Source of the DNA: Theristus sp. LFF4_11 | Taxonomy: Eukaryota; Nematoda; Chromadorea; Monhysterida; Xyalidae | DNA length: 64,000 nt | Assembly: GCA_030248135.1 (NCBI GenBank) | Contig: JASANC010003141.1 | Coordinates: 1-64,000 of the forward strand | Direction of reading: 5' to 3' | In this document: piece after piece, positions 54,788 through 64,000 of the stretch | How positions within the stretch are numbered: position 1 is the stretch's first letter | How the letters are laid out: each line of letters opens with the position of its first letter | Translations under genes and position numbers: made by a program | The notes under the pieces: generated by a model | Seen by the model: only the letters and a program-made list of their open reading frames with translations | Database searches by the model: none | Told to the model about the DNA's origin: nothing

Positions 54788-56300
54788 TCATCCTTTTCTA
54801 ACTAATCCCCCAAACGGTTTTCGGCAGAATTGCTGCTTGATCTCATAATAATCCACAATTTCTTCTGTGTCAACAGTGAATAGGTGCGGTTGCGTGTGAC
54901 GTGTCTCGACGTTTAGCACACAGTTGTATTCGGCAACCTGGGGTAGAAAATCTTATGCATAATGAGTGACAGAAGAAGGAGAGCTGTCAAATCCAGAAGC
55001 CATTCAGAGAAAAATCAAAAGCGCGATGATTGTTGTATCTACTATTAGTACCAGCATGATGCAGGGCAAGCCAATCTACAGACGCGCTTTAATTTTCTCT
55101 ATTTTGGCGCAAATTAGTGATTGACGTTCACAGTAAGCTGAGTCTGACCTGCGGATAAAACTCCAACGAGCGACAATCAAAATCGAACAGCACTTGGCTG
55201 TGCACGCACGCCTGCGCGCACTGTGTATCGCTGGAGGCAGTGGTGACTTTGCGTGCGAAGCCGACAATGAAATGCTGACTGATTCGCTGCAGCACCGTGT
55301 GGCATTTCGACTTTTTGGCTGAAAAAAACAAAACATAATTGTTTGCATGTAACTTTTAATTTCGACGCGCGTTTCACCGACCAGTGGGCTGGCACGTTTT
55401 TCGGTACCACAAGGTGTTCGTGTTGGTGCGGTTGTCTGCGAACGTGTCCTCAACGTTCTCACTGTCCACTTTGTGTCGCCAAGCATCCAGCAGCTTCGAG
55501 TCTTCCACACGTTCGTCCGCAAACCAGCAAGTGCCGTTCTCGAACGAGAATCGTGTGCAACGGAACGGCGTGCCGTCAGACAGCTGAATAGGAAGAACTT
55601 GTTGCAGCACAGGTGTTGAGCTTGACACGCTCTGTCAATGGCTGCATCTGACTGGCCGGGTGCAGCAAGTCAAGTGATTGCACAGGATGCGCGTTTGCCA
55701 ATCAGATCCGTGAGGTGTACCACTCAGTGGTCCCTCAAGTTCGAGCGGATCTCTGCAGGCGTTTCTTGCGGTTCTTGAGGCTCCGTGCACCTCGAACAAA
55801 AAAACTGAACAATTTAGCCACTGAACAGCTTGCACACGCCAGCGGCCACTGCAACAGATCTGTTCAGTTTTTTTGTTTTTGTTTCCGTGTAACATCAAGC
55901 GCTCACACAGCGTCTGGTTCTGGTTCCCCTCACTGACCCGATCATTCAAGCAGACGTGGATGCACGCAGTCGCGTCGTCCTGGTACTCCACTAAAGTGAA
56001 CTTTGTCGATTCACGAGTCTCTACGCTGACATCGGCATCGGCACTTTCGACAATGGTGCATTCTGTGCAAGACACACGGGAGAACTAAATTTCCGGTTTT
56101 CGAACTTCAAGTTTTTGAACGTAATCGCTGCTGTTACAAAGTAGGACGCTTTTTGGTTCCGAGAGTGAATGTGTTTGCACGCTGAGACAGCGAGCGTGAA
56201 ATTTCTGGGGGCATAAACTGCATGAAATGGTGATACCTTGGTAGGCGTGTGACCCGCCTGCCATCACCAGCACACCAACTGTAAAGCAGCACAGAAACAT
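54788..56300 (-). CDS. Secreted protein with two PAN/apple domains
   Basis: PAN/apple domains are Cys-rich extracellular modules that bind proteins or sugars. Five exons, 56237-56300, 55938-56062, 55382-55583, 55149-55318 and 54788-54937, join in phase (236 residues). A signal peptide (CCFTVGVLVMAGGSHA) is followed by PAN1 at about 23-95 (ACIHVCLND then RCTRFSFENGTC) and PAN2 at about 133-200 (CAQACVHS then CRSLEFYPQ, VAEYNCVLN). The junction CLNDR|LSDGTPFRC reconstitutes the domain core, which supports the splice choice. The chain ends shortly after PAN2 with QQFCRKPFGG, and no ZP or membrane domain is visible. It may be extracellular-matrix or cuticle associated, but this is inferred only from related nematode and arthropod proteins. 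Confidence 0.85.
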
Positions 56301-56848
56301 GGCGTTCGTTTTGAACAGTCAAATGTTGTGTTGCACAGCACTGCGGTTGAACGAACGTGTGACGTTGCAGGTGGATTGAGCGAAGACGTGTGTGACAAAG
56401 TTGACAACCACTCACTCAGTGTTGCAGTGAACAAATGAACTCAACCGAACAATGCATGTTCGCATTCCAGCAGAAATTTCAAATATCAACCGGCAGAAAT
56501 AAAAAAGTACTTGTCCGTTCATTGTTCAGTGGCTGTTTTTTGCACAAGTGCAAGCGCACACGCACACCTCATGCGAAGAATGAGTTAGAAGTCAGTTCAG
56601 TAAAATCACATTATCATGATCAGTCCGTAGTGACGCCACCCACGTATTTTTCTTGAAAATTCTTGTTATTGTGCTTGAAAGGAACGTTTTGCGGGCAAGC
56701 GTGTTGAAAAATTATAGTGTTTGCTTTTTTGTATACCGTTGACTCATTTCACTGCAAAAGTTTCGATTTTCAGTTTTTTTATTTGAAACCCGCATATCAC
56801 ATTGGCATTGTTGATATATCATGATTACAATAAAAAACAATTGCACTG
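56301..56848. other. Spacer
   Basis: No gene seen. It contains the upstream region of the PAN-domain gene. Confidence 0.5.
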
Positions 56849-57120
56849 TACAGTATGGCCGATTAAACATGGCAGCTTTTTTCAGGGTGCAAGGAGCGCG
56901 CGAAATTCGAATCAATGAAAACAAGATGTTCAGAAACCCAATTGCGTGTCAAGTTTAACATGTTTTTCAAAATTAATTGCCAATTCGTGCTGTTCTGTTC
57001 ATTATTTCTCCCTTTGCACACTCGATTGGCGGAAATCTTATCATTTTTAAGAAAGCAACTCCTAGTCTGCGACTAATCTCGCCTTGATTGAGACTGCCAT
57101 ATTTATTCGGTCATACCGTA
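56849..57120. mobile_element. MITE copy 4 (full length)
   Basis: A 272-bp element bounded by TA, with left end TACAGTATGGCCGATTAAAC and right end the reversed GGCCGA-type terminus with a few changes. It shares the interior blocks GGGTGCAAGGAGCGCGCGAA and CAACTCCTAGTCTGCGAC with copies 1 and 3. It lies 115 bp downstream of the small peptide gene. Confidence 0.88.
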
Positions 57121-57234
57121 AATACAAATTCAGAGAAACAGTAAAACAATTAAGCAAAAATGTGGACGGAACCAGCCGTACTAATAACACCAGACTGTAC
57201 TGTAAACATAAAGCGACTTCCAGAGCAGAATCGA

Positions 57235-57687
57235 TTATTTGCGAAGGTTTCGATTTGAGAGGCCCCGTTGATTGGCCCGTTTGATGTTCTTGCACCGATG
57301 CGCCAGCCCATAGATCATCATGAACAGATTGCACGGCTGGCTGGGGGCAGCGCCGTGTGCTGCCGCAGCCGTGGTGTGCAGAGCGGCTGAAATTGGCATT
57401 AAGCGATCTTCTAGGCATCCCATTTGATATTATTCTTTAGATTCATCAGGTGACACTGTTATGGTCGACTGATTCTCAAATTTGCTTGCGAGCAGCTGCT
57501 TCACAGATTCATGGGTCTTCCGTGCGTTGGTGCACAATCAATTTAGTAGCCAAATCAGTAGCGGTTTTTCAATGTTGGCCGTATATTTTTTTTGAAAAAG
57601 AAACTTACGTGGCCTGCAGCGTACGGCCGGAGACACCAACAGCACCACTGAAATTGCGAGCAACGCTGCGGTTGGTGGCGTCGACAT
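57235..57687 (-). CDS. Small secreted peptide precursor, two Cys
   Basis: Two exons, 57609-57687 and 57235-57386, with a strong GTAAGT donor and matching phase, give 76 residues. The signal peptide is clear (TAALLAISVVLLVSPAVRC). The remaining ~50 residues are an Ala/His-rich spacer, then a 14-residue Cys-bounded loop (CNLFMMIYGLAHRC), then KNIKR and a basic end (GLSNRNLRK). A hydrophobic disulphide loop next to a KR cleavage site is typical of neuropeptide or peptide-hormone precursors. The Cys spacing (12 residues) does not fit elevenin or allatostatin C as I know them. I do not recognise the family. A small antimicrobial or cysteine-bridged effector peptide is an alternative. Confidence 0.7.
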
Positions 57688-58472
57688 CGTTTTTGACGAA
57701 CAGAACACGACTGATTTTGTACAACAATTTCTGTTGAGTCCACGTTTTTGCAGCCACGAATTGCTGATTTTCCGACCAAAGTAGCGGCTCTGAGCAAACT
57801 GTTGCAACCGATAATGCAGACTAGACTTCATTGAGTGTCCAACTAAAAGGTCAACCAACTTTAAATAGGGGTTTGCCGCCATACAGTAAACAACAACGAA
57901 AACTGGTGAAAACTGGTTTTACTTGCGTCTGTCTGCGTACAAAAACATCATTACTCTGATGTCCAGTTATGAGCGTTGTATTGGTCACAAAAGGAAGCCG
58001 ACCGATCGTAAAATAATGACATCACTTCTCAGATGAAATCGCTACTGGAAGGCACAAAACAGTCATCATTTGGGAGTTGAAGGAAATTTTAAAGTGAGGC
58101 GATTTTTTGTCATGGGGTCTGTTTCATTCAACTGTTGGGGTACGTGGGAATAATCATAAACCGATGGACAAATTTTTATCAGTAAAAAATATTGTTTGTT
58201 GTACCACAAAAAAAGAATAACAAGCTCTAACAATCCAACTAAAAGTAACACATGTTTGGTGTCGCGTCAAACTTGATGGACACGCACTAAAAAACTTACC
58301 AAAAAAACTGACCAGTCCCCATGCAAACCTTGGTCAGGTTTTTTTGTTTGAGTAGAAATGCATCCAGACACGCTTCAAAGCACTAACACGCCAAACGAGT
58401 AAAATAAACGATCAAACAGTTCATGAGCACGGCAGGGCAAACTGGTGGTGAACACAAGTGCTCCTCCGAAAA
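57688..58472. other. Spacer
   Basis: No exon or repeat seen. Contains the promoter side of the peptide gene and the 3' end of the deacetylase gene. Confidence 0.5.
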
Positions 58473-61400
58473 TCACGAGTTCAATTCGTACTGTTTATCG
58501 GAGAACGCGAAACACTGAAACTGAACTTCGTCGTGCGTTTTCAGCCAACAGTCAGCGATCATTGCATGGACGTCCTCGGCGACCGGCTGCTCCAATGAGA
58601 ACTCGGTCACCGATGGTCGGTCGTGGCCAAGACTGCGCGAGATTAGCTGCAGCACTGAGTCGTCGATGGCTGGCTGAAAAATGGAAACATTGAAAAAGGG
58701 AACAGTTAAACGCTTGGCTGCAGTATTTGCCGCTGGGAGTGGCGTGCTTTGGCCAGTAATGGAACAATGTTTGGGAAATTTTGAAAATGTTTGGGAAACA
58801 ATGAACAATCTCTGGGAAAACGGGGCCACTAAAACGACTAATAATATGCGTTAGTAGCCCCGTCTTCAGTGTTTGTGTAAAAGTTGTGCACTCTGCATAT
58901 TTGTACACGTGCGCGGCACATAAACGTACAGCTGGAACGATCACCAAACATTCCGAGACTTAATCACATGTGTCAATCTCACTAGGAACCCGAACAACAC
59001 GGACATTGACGATGCAGAGCATGCGGCTCACGGCTAATGCAGAGCATCGATTGACGATCCACGGGAGCACGGGCTCGAAACGCTGCCAGGACACGGCGCC
59101 CGAGACGTGCAACACGAGCAGCTCGGGTGCGCGCTCGTACAGAACTGGCAGAAGCACCTGTGCCAATTTTTGTCATTGCTGTCTGTTTGTGCTCATGCTT
59201 GTTGGTGCAGTTAAGCGAACGACAAAGACGACAAAAAGTTCAACATTTCTTGAGCTATACCACTGGTAAACGACTTTTGGCCAACCATGGCAGTCCATAG
59301 CCTTTGTTTTTACCAATGTAGCTCTACTTTTTGCTGACTCAATTTTCCCAAAAAACAAACATGCTGAAAAGTGTGGAACACGTCCGCGGGTGTTGCGTCG
59401 TGGCGCAGTTGCACCGTGAAACGTTTCTTCTCGTTTTCAAACGAACAGACTGACGACGTGCAGAGTCCAACGGCCGTGCAGTCCTGCAACACAGAAACAC
59501 TGCGCAGTTCTGTCTGGTGTTTATCGAATTGACAAGCCAGGGGGCACCGCGGTACCTGGCGAAACCATAAAACAGCGAACTTTATGAATTGGTAGAGCAA
59601 ATCATTTAAAGTTACAACAAAGCTTCATTTACTTTCTTTGCGTTTGAATTTGTTGCGAAACACTGTCAATGTCATGAAAAAAACAAACTTGCGTGAACTC
59701 CAAATCTGATGCTGCTTTATCGCCAACCGAAAACAGAAGCAAACTGAAACAAATGTAACTCCAAACGGTTGACAAGCAGAACAACTGTTTTTTTTAAAGC
59801 CGCTTGGACTGACCGTTTCTTCCAATGCGGTATTTCGTACTCGAACTCGGTGAATGTGAACGCAGCAGTGGTCTTCATCAGCACCAGCTTGACACGGTCG
59901 TTTATGATGCTACGCAACGCGTCGTGCAATGTCAGCTGAAATGAATCATGGAAAATGCAAAACTCATCGAAACTGAATGTCTTTTTTCGGTGACCAAAAA
60001 ATTCTTTTACCTGTCACTACTTTGAAAAGTATCGAAATTTAACATTTTTGCAGCCAGACATCTGTCTCGCAATTTTCTAAAGATTCTTCAGAAAGCAAAA
60101 CAATCGAATTCGACTGACCTCCGGCTGATAGAGCATGTCCTTCGCATCGCCCCACAGCGCGCACTCGCTGTTGACGAGTATGGGCGCAGTCTGCAGACGC
60201 CATTCGTACGACTGAACGAACAACTGCAGTCGACTGCGGAACTTCTGGATGACGTCGATTGGTCGCGTCGGGTACTCGCCGCTAATTGGGTGGGGCACCT
60301 TCATTTCGCGTTCACCTTTGAACGGAGCAACCGGTGTCGGCTGTGCGGCAATTAGATACGTTGGTGTCATTTTGAGGCTTCACATTGACAAAGAATTGCT
60401 AGCTGGACTATACGACAAAAGACTATACGATTGCACACGCACTGCTTAGATGTATGCGTGCAACATCAACGTGTTGCGCATCTTCTTTTGACCATAACAG
60501 ATTGCAGGTTGGAAGATCTTTTTCAACTGCCACGAGAACTTCATACAAATCATATGCTCAAAAAGTACATAACTCGAACGCTTTCCATCTCCCACCGTAA
60601 ACATGGGCGTGCCAGTCTGTCGTCCGACCGCCTCGATCGTCCGCAGCCACTCTCGGAAGCACCGGAATCGGCGTGCGTGTTTCGCGGTCATCTGCAGTAG
60701 CACTTTGAGTAGCTCGCTCGGCGGTGGCCGCGAGACGCGCAGCATCGGTGGCGAGTCTCCGAGCAGCGTCTTCAGCGTCCACAGCACGCCGAGCTCGACG
60801 GACTCGATGAAATAGCCGCCTTCGTACAGCGCACACACGCGGCCGCCGGCCAGCGACATCAGACAGTGCGTCATGTGCGCGAAGCAGCCGGGCGTCACGT
60901 TCATCTCACCCTGAAAACCGGCGCACACAAATCGGAACGCAGCTGAGAACAGAATAGTGTATGGCAGGTTGGTACAATATAAAAGGCTGAAGTGCTCGAA
61001 TGGTGCAGGTTACATTGTTTGTTAGAACGCCATTGTGGAACCAAACTAAAAATCGTGTGTTGACGTTCACACAAGAAATCTGTTATAACTTATAGCGCTT
61101 TGGTAGCCAATTTCGTAGCTCCATGTTTTCTCAGTGATTAGCAATTCCGAAACTGACCAGTGGGTCTCCGAGTGCCGCATCGTAGCCAGCGCTGATCAAA
61201 ATCAACTCTGGATCATACTCGATCACCATCGGGATGAGCACGTGATGAAAGATGAACATGTACGCGCTGTCGCCCATGCCCGGCTCGTTCAGCGGAATGT
61301 TCAACGTGTTGTCTGCAAATCAGTGCAATTCTTCGAAACTGCGTCTGTTGTTCTTGATTCATTCTTGAATACATCAGTCACGGGACTCTAAAATTTACGA

Positions 61401-62716
61401 GGGTAATCCCAGTTGGTTTCCGACAAATTCGGCCACGCCGTCCCGTGATTGAATCGATGCATGCTGAACAGCAGAATTCGTGGATCGTTCTGAAACGAAG
61501 GTGCAGAGAGTCCATAGCAAAAAGATAGCGGATTGTAAAAACAGGTTTTATGCAAAAAAGACGAAACAAACTTTTGATTTAATCCGGCCACTGCGAGAGG
61601 CCACAAAAAGCAAAACAATTTGATAGCGGCTTTGGTCGTAAAATGCAACATGCTGAGCTAAACCTGAATCAACTGCTGTGTGCCTTGTGGTGCATGGATG
61701 TCCCAGTCAATTATGAGCACCCGTTTCAAGTTGTAGTCATCAACAGCGGCTTTCGCACACAGTGCCACATTGTTGAAGAAACAGAAACCGCACGCACGAT
61801 CCCAACTGGCATGGTGGCCGGGCGGCCGAATCAACGCAAATGCGTTGCGCACACGGTCCTCAAAAAACAAAAATGTTCATTATTTCGGCGGAGACGCAGC
61901 ATAAAAGTTTGCCTCGGAAACTTTTTACGTTTGGTCCAGCTCAAGCTCAAACGCAAGCCCGAGCCCAACCCCAGGCCAAAGCCGAAGCCGCAGTCGTTAC
62001 TGTATGCGCAGGCCCGGCCGAACACCTACAAGGATAATAGGAGCTTCGACTCAAAGGACCGTTGCTCTCAACCCATCAACACACACACACAGATTGTCTT
62101 GCATATTTTTAGTGAAACATTACGATAAGTCCACGACTTAAAAATTGATTTCATGGTATGATACTGTTCATCCACTTCGACGTTGTTTAAAGTCAGCCGT
62201 TTTGAAGGCAGATCGTCTTAAGCCAAAGCGGCCGAGCTAAGCCATTTTTTGACTCACTGTGTTGTCTCAGTTTCTGAGCAACGATACGATGCAAACAAGC
62301 CGGAACCCCGGAAAATCAAACGTCAGGAAGCACAACAAGAAAATGCAGCGACTGACTTCCAGCACCGCTTTGCAGGCCTCGATGGCACAGCCAGCCGAGA
62401 GCAACGCCAGCTCGTACGTCGACGCGTTGCAGTAGACGTCCTCATAAACGCCGGAAAACCGCTCGAGCTCCACGTCGGTCATGTGCCGCGTGCTCGCCAA
62501 CTTCTCAATGTACTCCGTCTGGTGGAGCCGGCCAATCTCGGAGACAGGGTCTGCCACGCGTGGCTTGAGCAGCTTGCACCGCTCGTACACCCTGCACTGC
62601 CGCAACTTCGCCAACGGTCGAGTCAGCCGATCGGGCGTCTCGACGTGCTCGGCGTCCCAGATGTTCTCGTGACCGACCAGACGCTCGTCCGTGATGAAAC
62701 CGGTGCCGCGCGACAT
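58473..62716 (-). CDS. Class IIb histone deacetylase (HDAC6/10-like)
   Basis: Zn-dependent deacetylases of this class act on tubulin, other proteins or polyamines, mostly in the cytoplasm. Ten exons: 62357-62716, 61664-61858, 61399-61489, 61158-61312, 60596-60910, 60119-60340, 59814-59935, 59361-59499, 59032-59157, 58473-58673 (641 residues, near the length of HDAC10). The N-terminal catalytic domain has GTGFITDERL, RPPGHHA (His135/136), the metal-site segment DWDIH (Asp173/His175), Asp260 in SAGYDAALGD and Tyr300 in EGGY. Oddly, the usual HHGNG/HHGQG is HAPQG, and the G-x-G-x-GY loop before the NIPLN segment is missing. The C-terminal half (~373-641) resembles a degenerate second deacetylase fold, as in HDAC10. 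An acceptor-like TTTTCAG lies just upstream of the ATG, so a further 5' exon or a trans-splice site is possible. The exon 7/8 junction is the least certain. Confidence 0.88.
59233..59303. repeat. Dispersed repeat copy c (in HDAC intron)
   Basis: AAAAAGTTCAACATTTCTTG followed by CACTGGTAAACGACTTTTGG, as in the copies at 31825 and 42921. Confidence 0.65.
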
Positions 62717-64000
62717 TTCCACCAATAACTCACTGAAAACATAACATCAAAATATTGAATACTTTAATGTTAACGTAAGGCGTATCATCAAAATCTTGAA
62801 TGTATAATGTATATTGCAAAACAAAATTGTGCGAACGCTTGCATAAAAATATTCTTCGAAGCTTATCAGTTGCAGACGTCACGATGAACAATCAATCACG
62901 TGCTGCACAAACACAAGAAAAATAGGGATACAGCGGAAGAAACGGTTAATAAAGGTCAACTAAAACGCAATGGCAGTAAAAAAACGGCAGATCAGAAAGG
63001 GAGCAAGAAGACAAACAAGACACAGTGTGGCCTAGTTTTTTATGTCTTGCACGCAGCTGTTAGAAACTTTTGAAAAGGTGAGTAGAGCTGGTTTGGAGCA
63101 GGGCAGGTAAAACACGCAATGTGTGTAATCCTGAGAAGAACCCAAAATGTAAAAGTTTGACGTTGACCTGCGTTTTTGTATGCGTGCGGTTCACACAATA
63201 ATTTGCGTTCCGGCACAACAAAAAAATCAATTTCACAAGATGAAAAAACAACGAAATGAGAAATCAGGTTGAGTGAACAATTCATGGCACAAAATAATAA
63301 ATCTATAATCTATTATGAATCTGCGTGCGATGCGAACAATAAATAAATACAAAGTAGCAGACATTGACCCGAGCCCGCTTGCGCACGGATCCCTAAATGC
63401 GCATTTTCCCTTGCCTAACCGGACAAAAAACCAAAAAAAAATTTTATTATTATTTTTGTTTTGAAAAAAAGAAAAGATTATGAATTTCCATTTCCATCCA
63501 AATTCTCTCTTCAGTCACACACTTTAAGTATGGTGGCCTGGAACTGGAACAGGACTCAACTTAAATCCAATTGAACATGGAAAAAATATTTGTTGAACTT
63601 TCAAAAAATTGTGCCAAAAATGAGCTTTTCAAAGCATATTTGATCAGTACCGTGGGCCCAAACAAATTTTCGAAGGGGGGGGGGTATGGTGCCGTGGGGG
63701 GGGTGCCGACCAAAAAGTGAGGGGGGGTCCAACCTATGGTAACGTGGGACCCCCCCCAGGGGGGTCCCATGGGGGGTGCATTTTTTCAAAATTTTCTGTG
63801 GGGGGGGGTCCACCCCCCACCCCCCCCATGAAATTTTTTCGTTTAAATTTTAAAGGAAAAACGCTAAATTTAGCTGCAAAATCTTTGAAATTACAATGAA
63901 GATGGTCAAGTTATCATATATTCAGCTTATATTATAGACTTTATAGACAAAAAATCATGATTTTCGAAAAAAATTTAGGGTGTGCAGAAAATTTTGGGGG
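62717..64000. other. Spacer with repeats and G-rich tract
   Basis: No coding exon is visible upstream of the deacetylase. About 63575-63640 is an inverted relative of the window's first 140 bases. Confidence 0.5.
63677..63836. repeat. G-rich low-complexity tract
   Basis: About 160 bases contain many G-runs of six to ten bases and a C-run complement around 63750-63770 and 63810-63830. The G-runs could form G-quadruplexes, and the GGGGGGTCC/GGACCCCCC blocks also pair with each other. Confidence 0.8.

Noticed and set aside
62729..62745. Splice acceptor TTTTCAG just upstream of the deacetylase ATG as proof of a spliced leader
   Set aside because: Compatible with trans-splicing but equally with an ordinary untranslated exon; nothing in the window decides.

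Overview
This window is animal nuclear DNA. The genes have many short exons split by introns with the acceptor form TTTTCAG/TTTGCAG, and they include clear orthologues of metazoan or eukaryotic proteins: ribophorin I, IMP dehydrogenase, histone H3.3, a class IIb histone deacetylase and an adhesion GPCR. Short introns with pyrimidine-rich TTTCAG acceptors, PAN-domain and divergent ionotropic-receptor genes, and small secreted peptide precursors suggest a protostome, most likely an ecdysozoan and possibly a nematode. No species can be named from the sequence alone. Exons are rich in G/C at third codon positions, while introns and spacers are A/T- and TG-rich, which makes exons easy to see by eye.

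Layout. 0.85-5.0 kb (+): ribophorin I. 7.0-12.6 kb (+): IMP dehydrogenase. 14.0-20.5 kb (-): an F-box/leucine-rich-repeat gene whose third intron holds a 3.0-kb foldback element (hAT-like ends, two opposed arrays of ~148-bp repeats). 20.5-31.6 kb: a gene-poor block with a MITE inserted in an old reading frame. 31.7-38.0 kb (+): a 17-exon adhesion GPCR with a cadherin/FN3/EGF/HormR/GAIN ectodomain. 38.4-39.2 kb (+): a small coiled-coil protein. 39.6-40.1 kb (-): a secreted peptide precursor. 40.9-43.6 kb (-): two tandem calmodulin-like paralogues. 45.7-46.8 kb (-): histone H3.3. 48.7-50.6 kb (-): a divergent ionotropic receptor. 51.1-54.4 kb (-): a Kelch-repeat protein. 54.8-56.3 kb (-): a two-PAN-domain secreted protein. 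57.2-57.7 kb (-): a 76-residue secreted peptide. 58.5-62.7 kb (-): an HDAC6/10-like deacetylase. The last 1.3 kb is repeats and a G-rich tract.

The genes do not form a pathway; this is an ordinary eukaryotic gene neighbourhood. Exon models below were assembled by hand, and nearly all junctions keep frame. About 80 introns were modelled. At least one (in H3.3), and probably three, use a GC rather than GT donor. I found no candidate for a wholly new molecular system. The most unusual items are the foldback element, the receptor architecture, the altered deacetylase active-site region, a CG splice acceptor in a calmodulin-like gene, and two unassigned peptide precursors.
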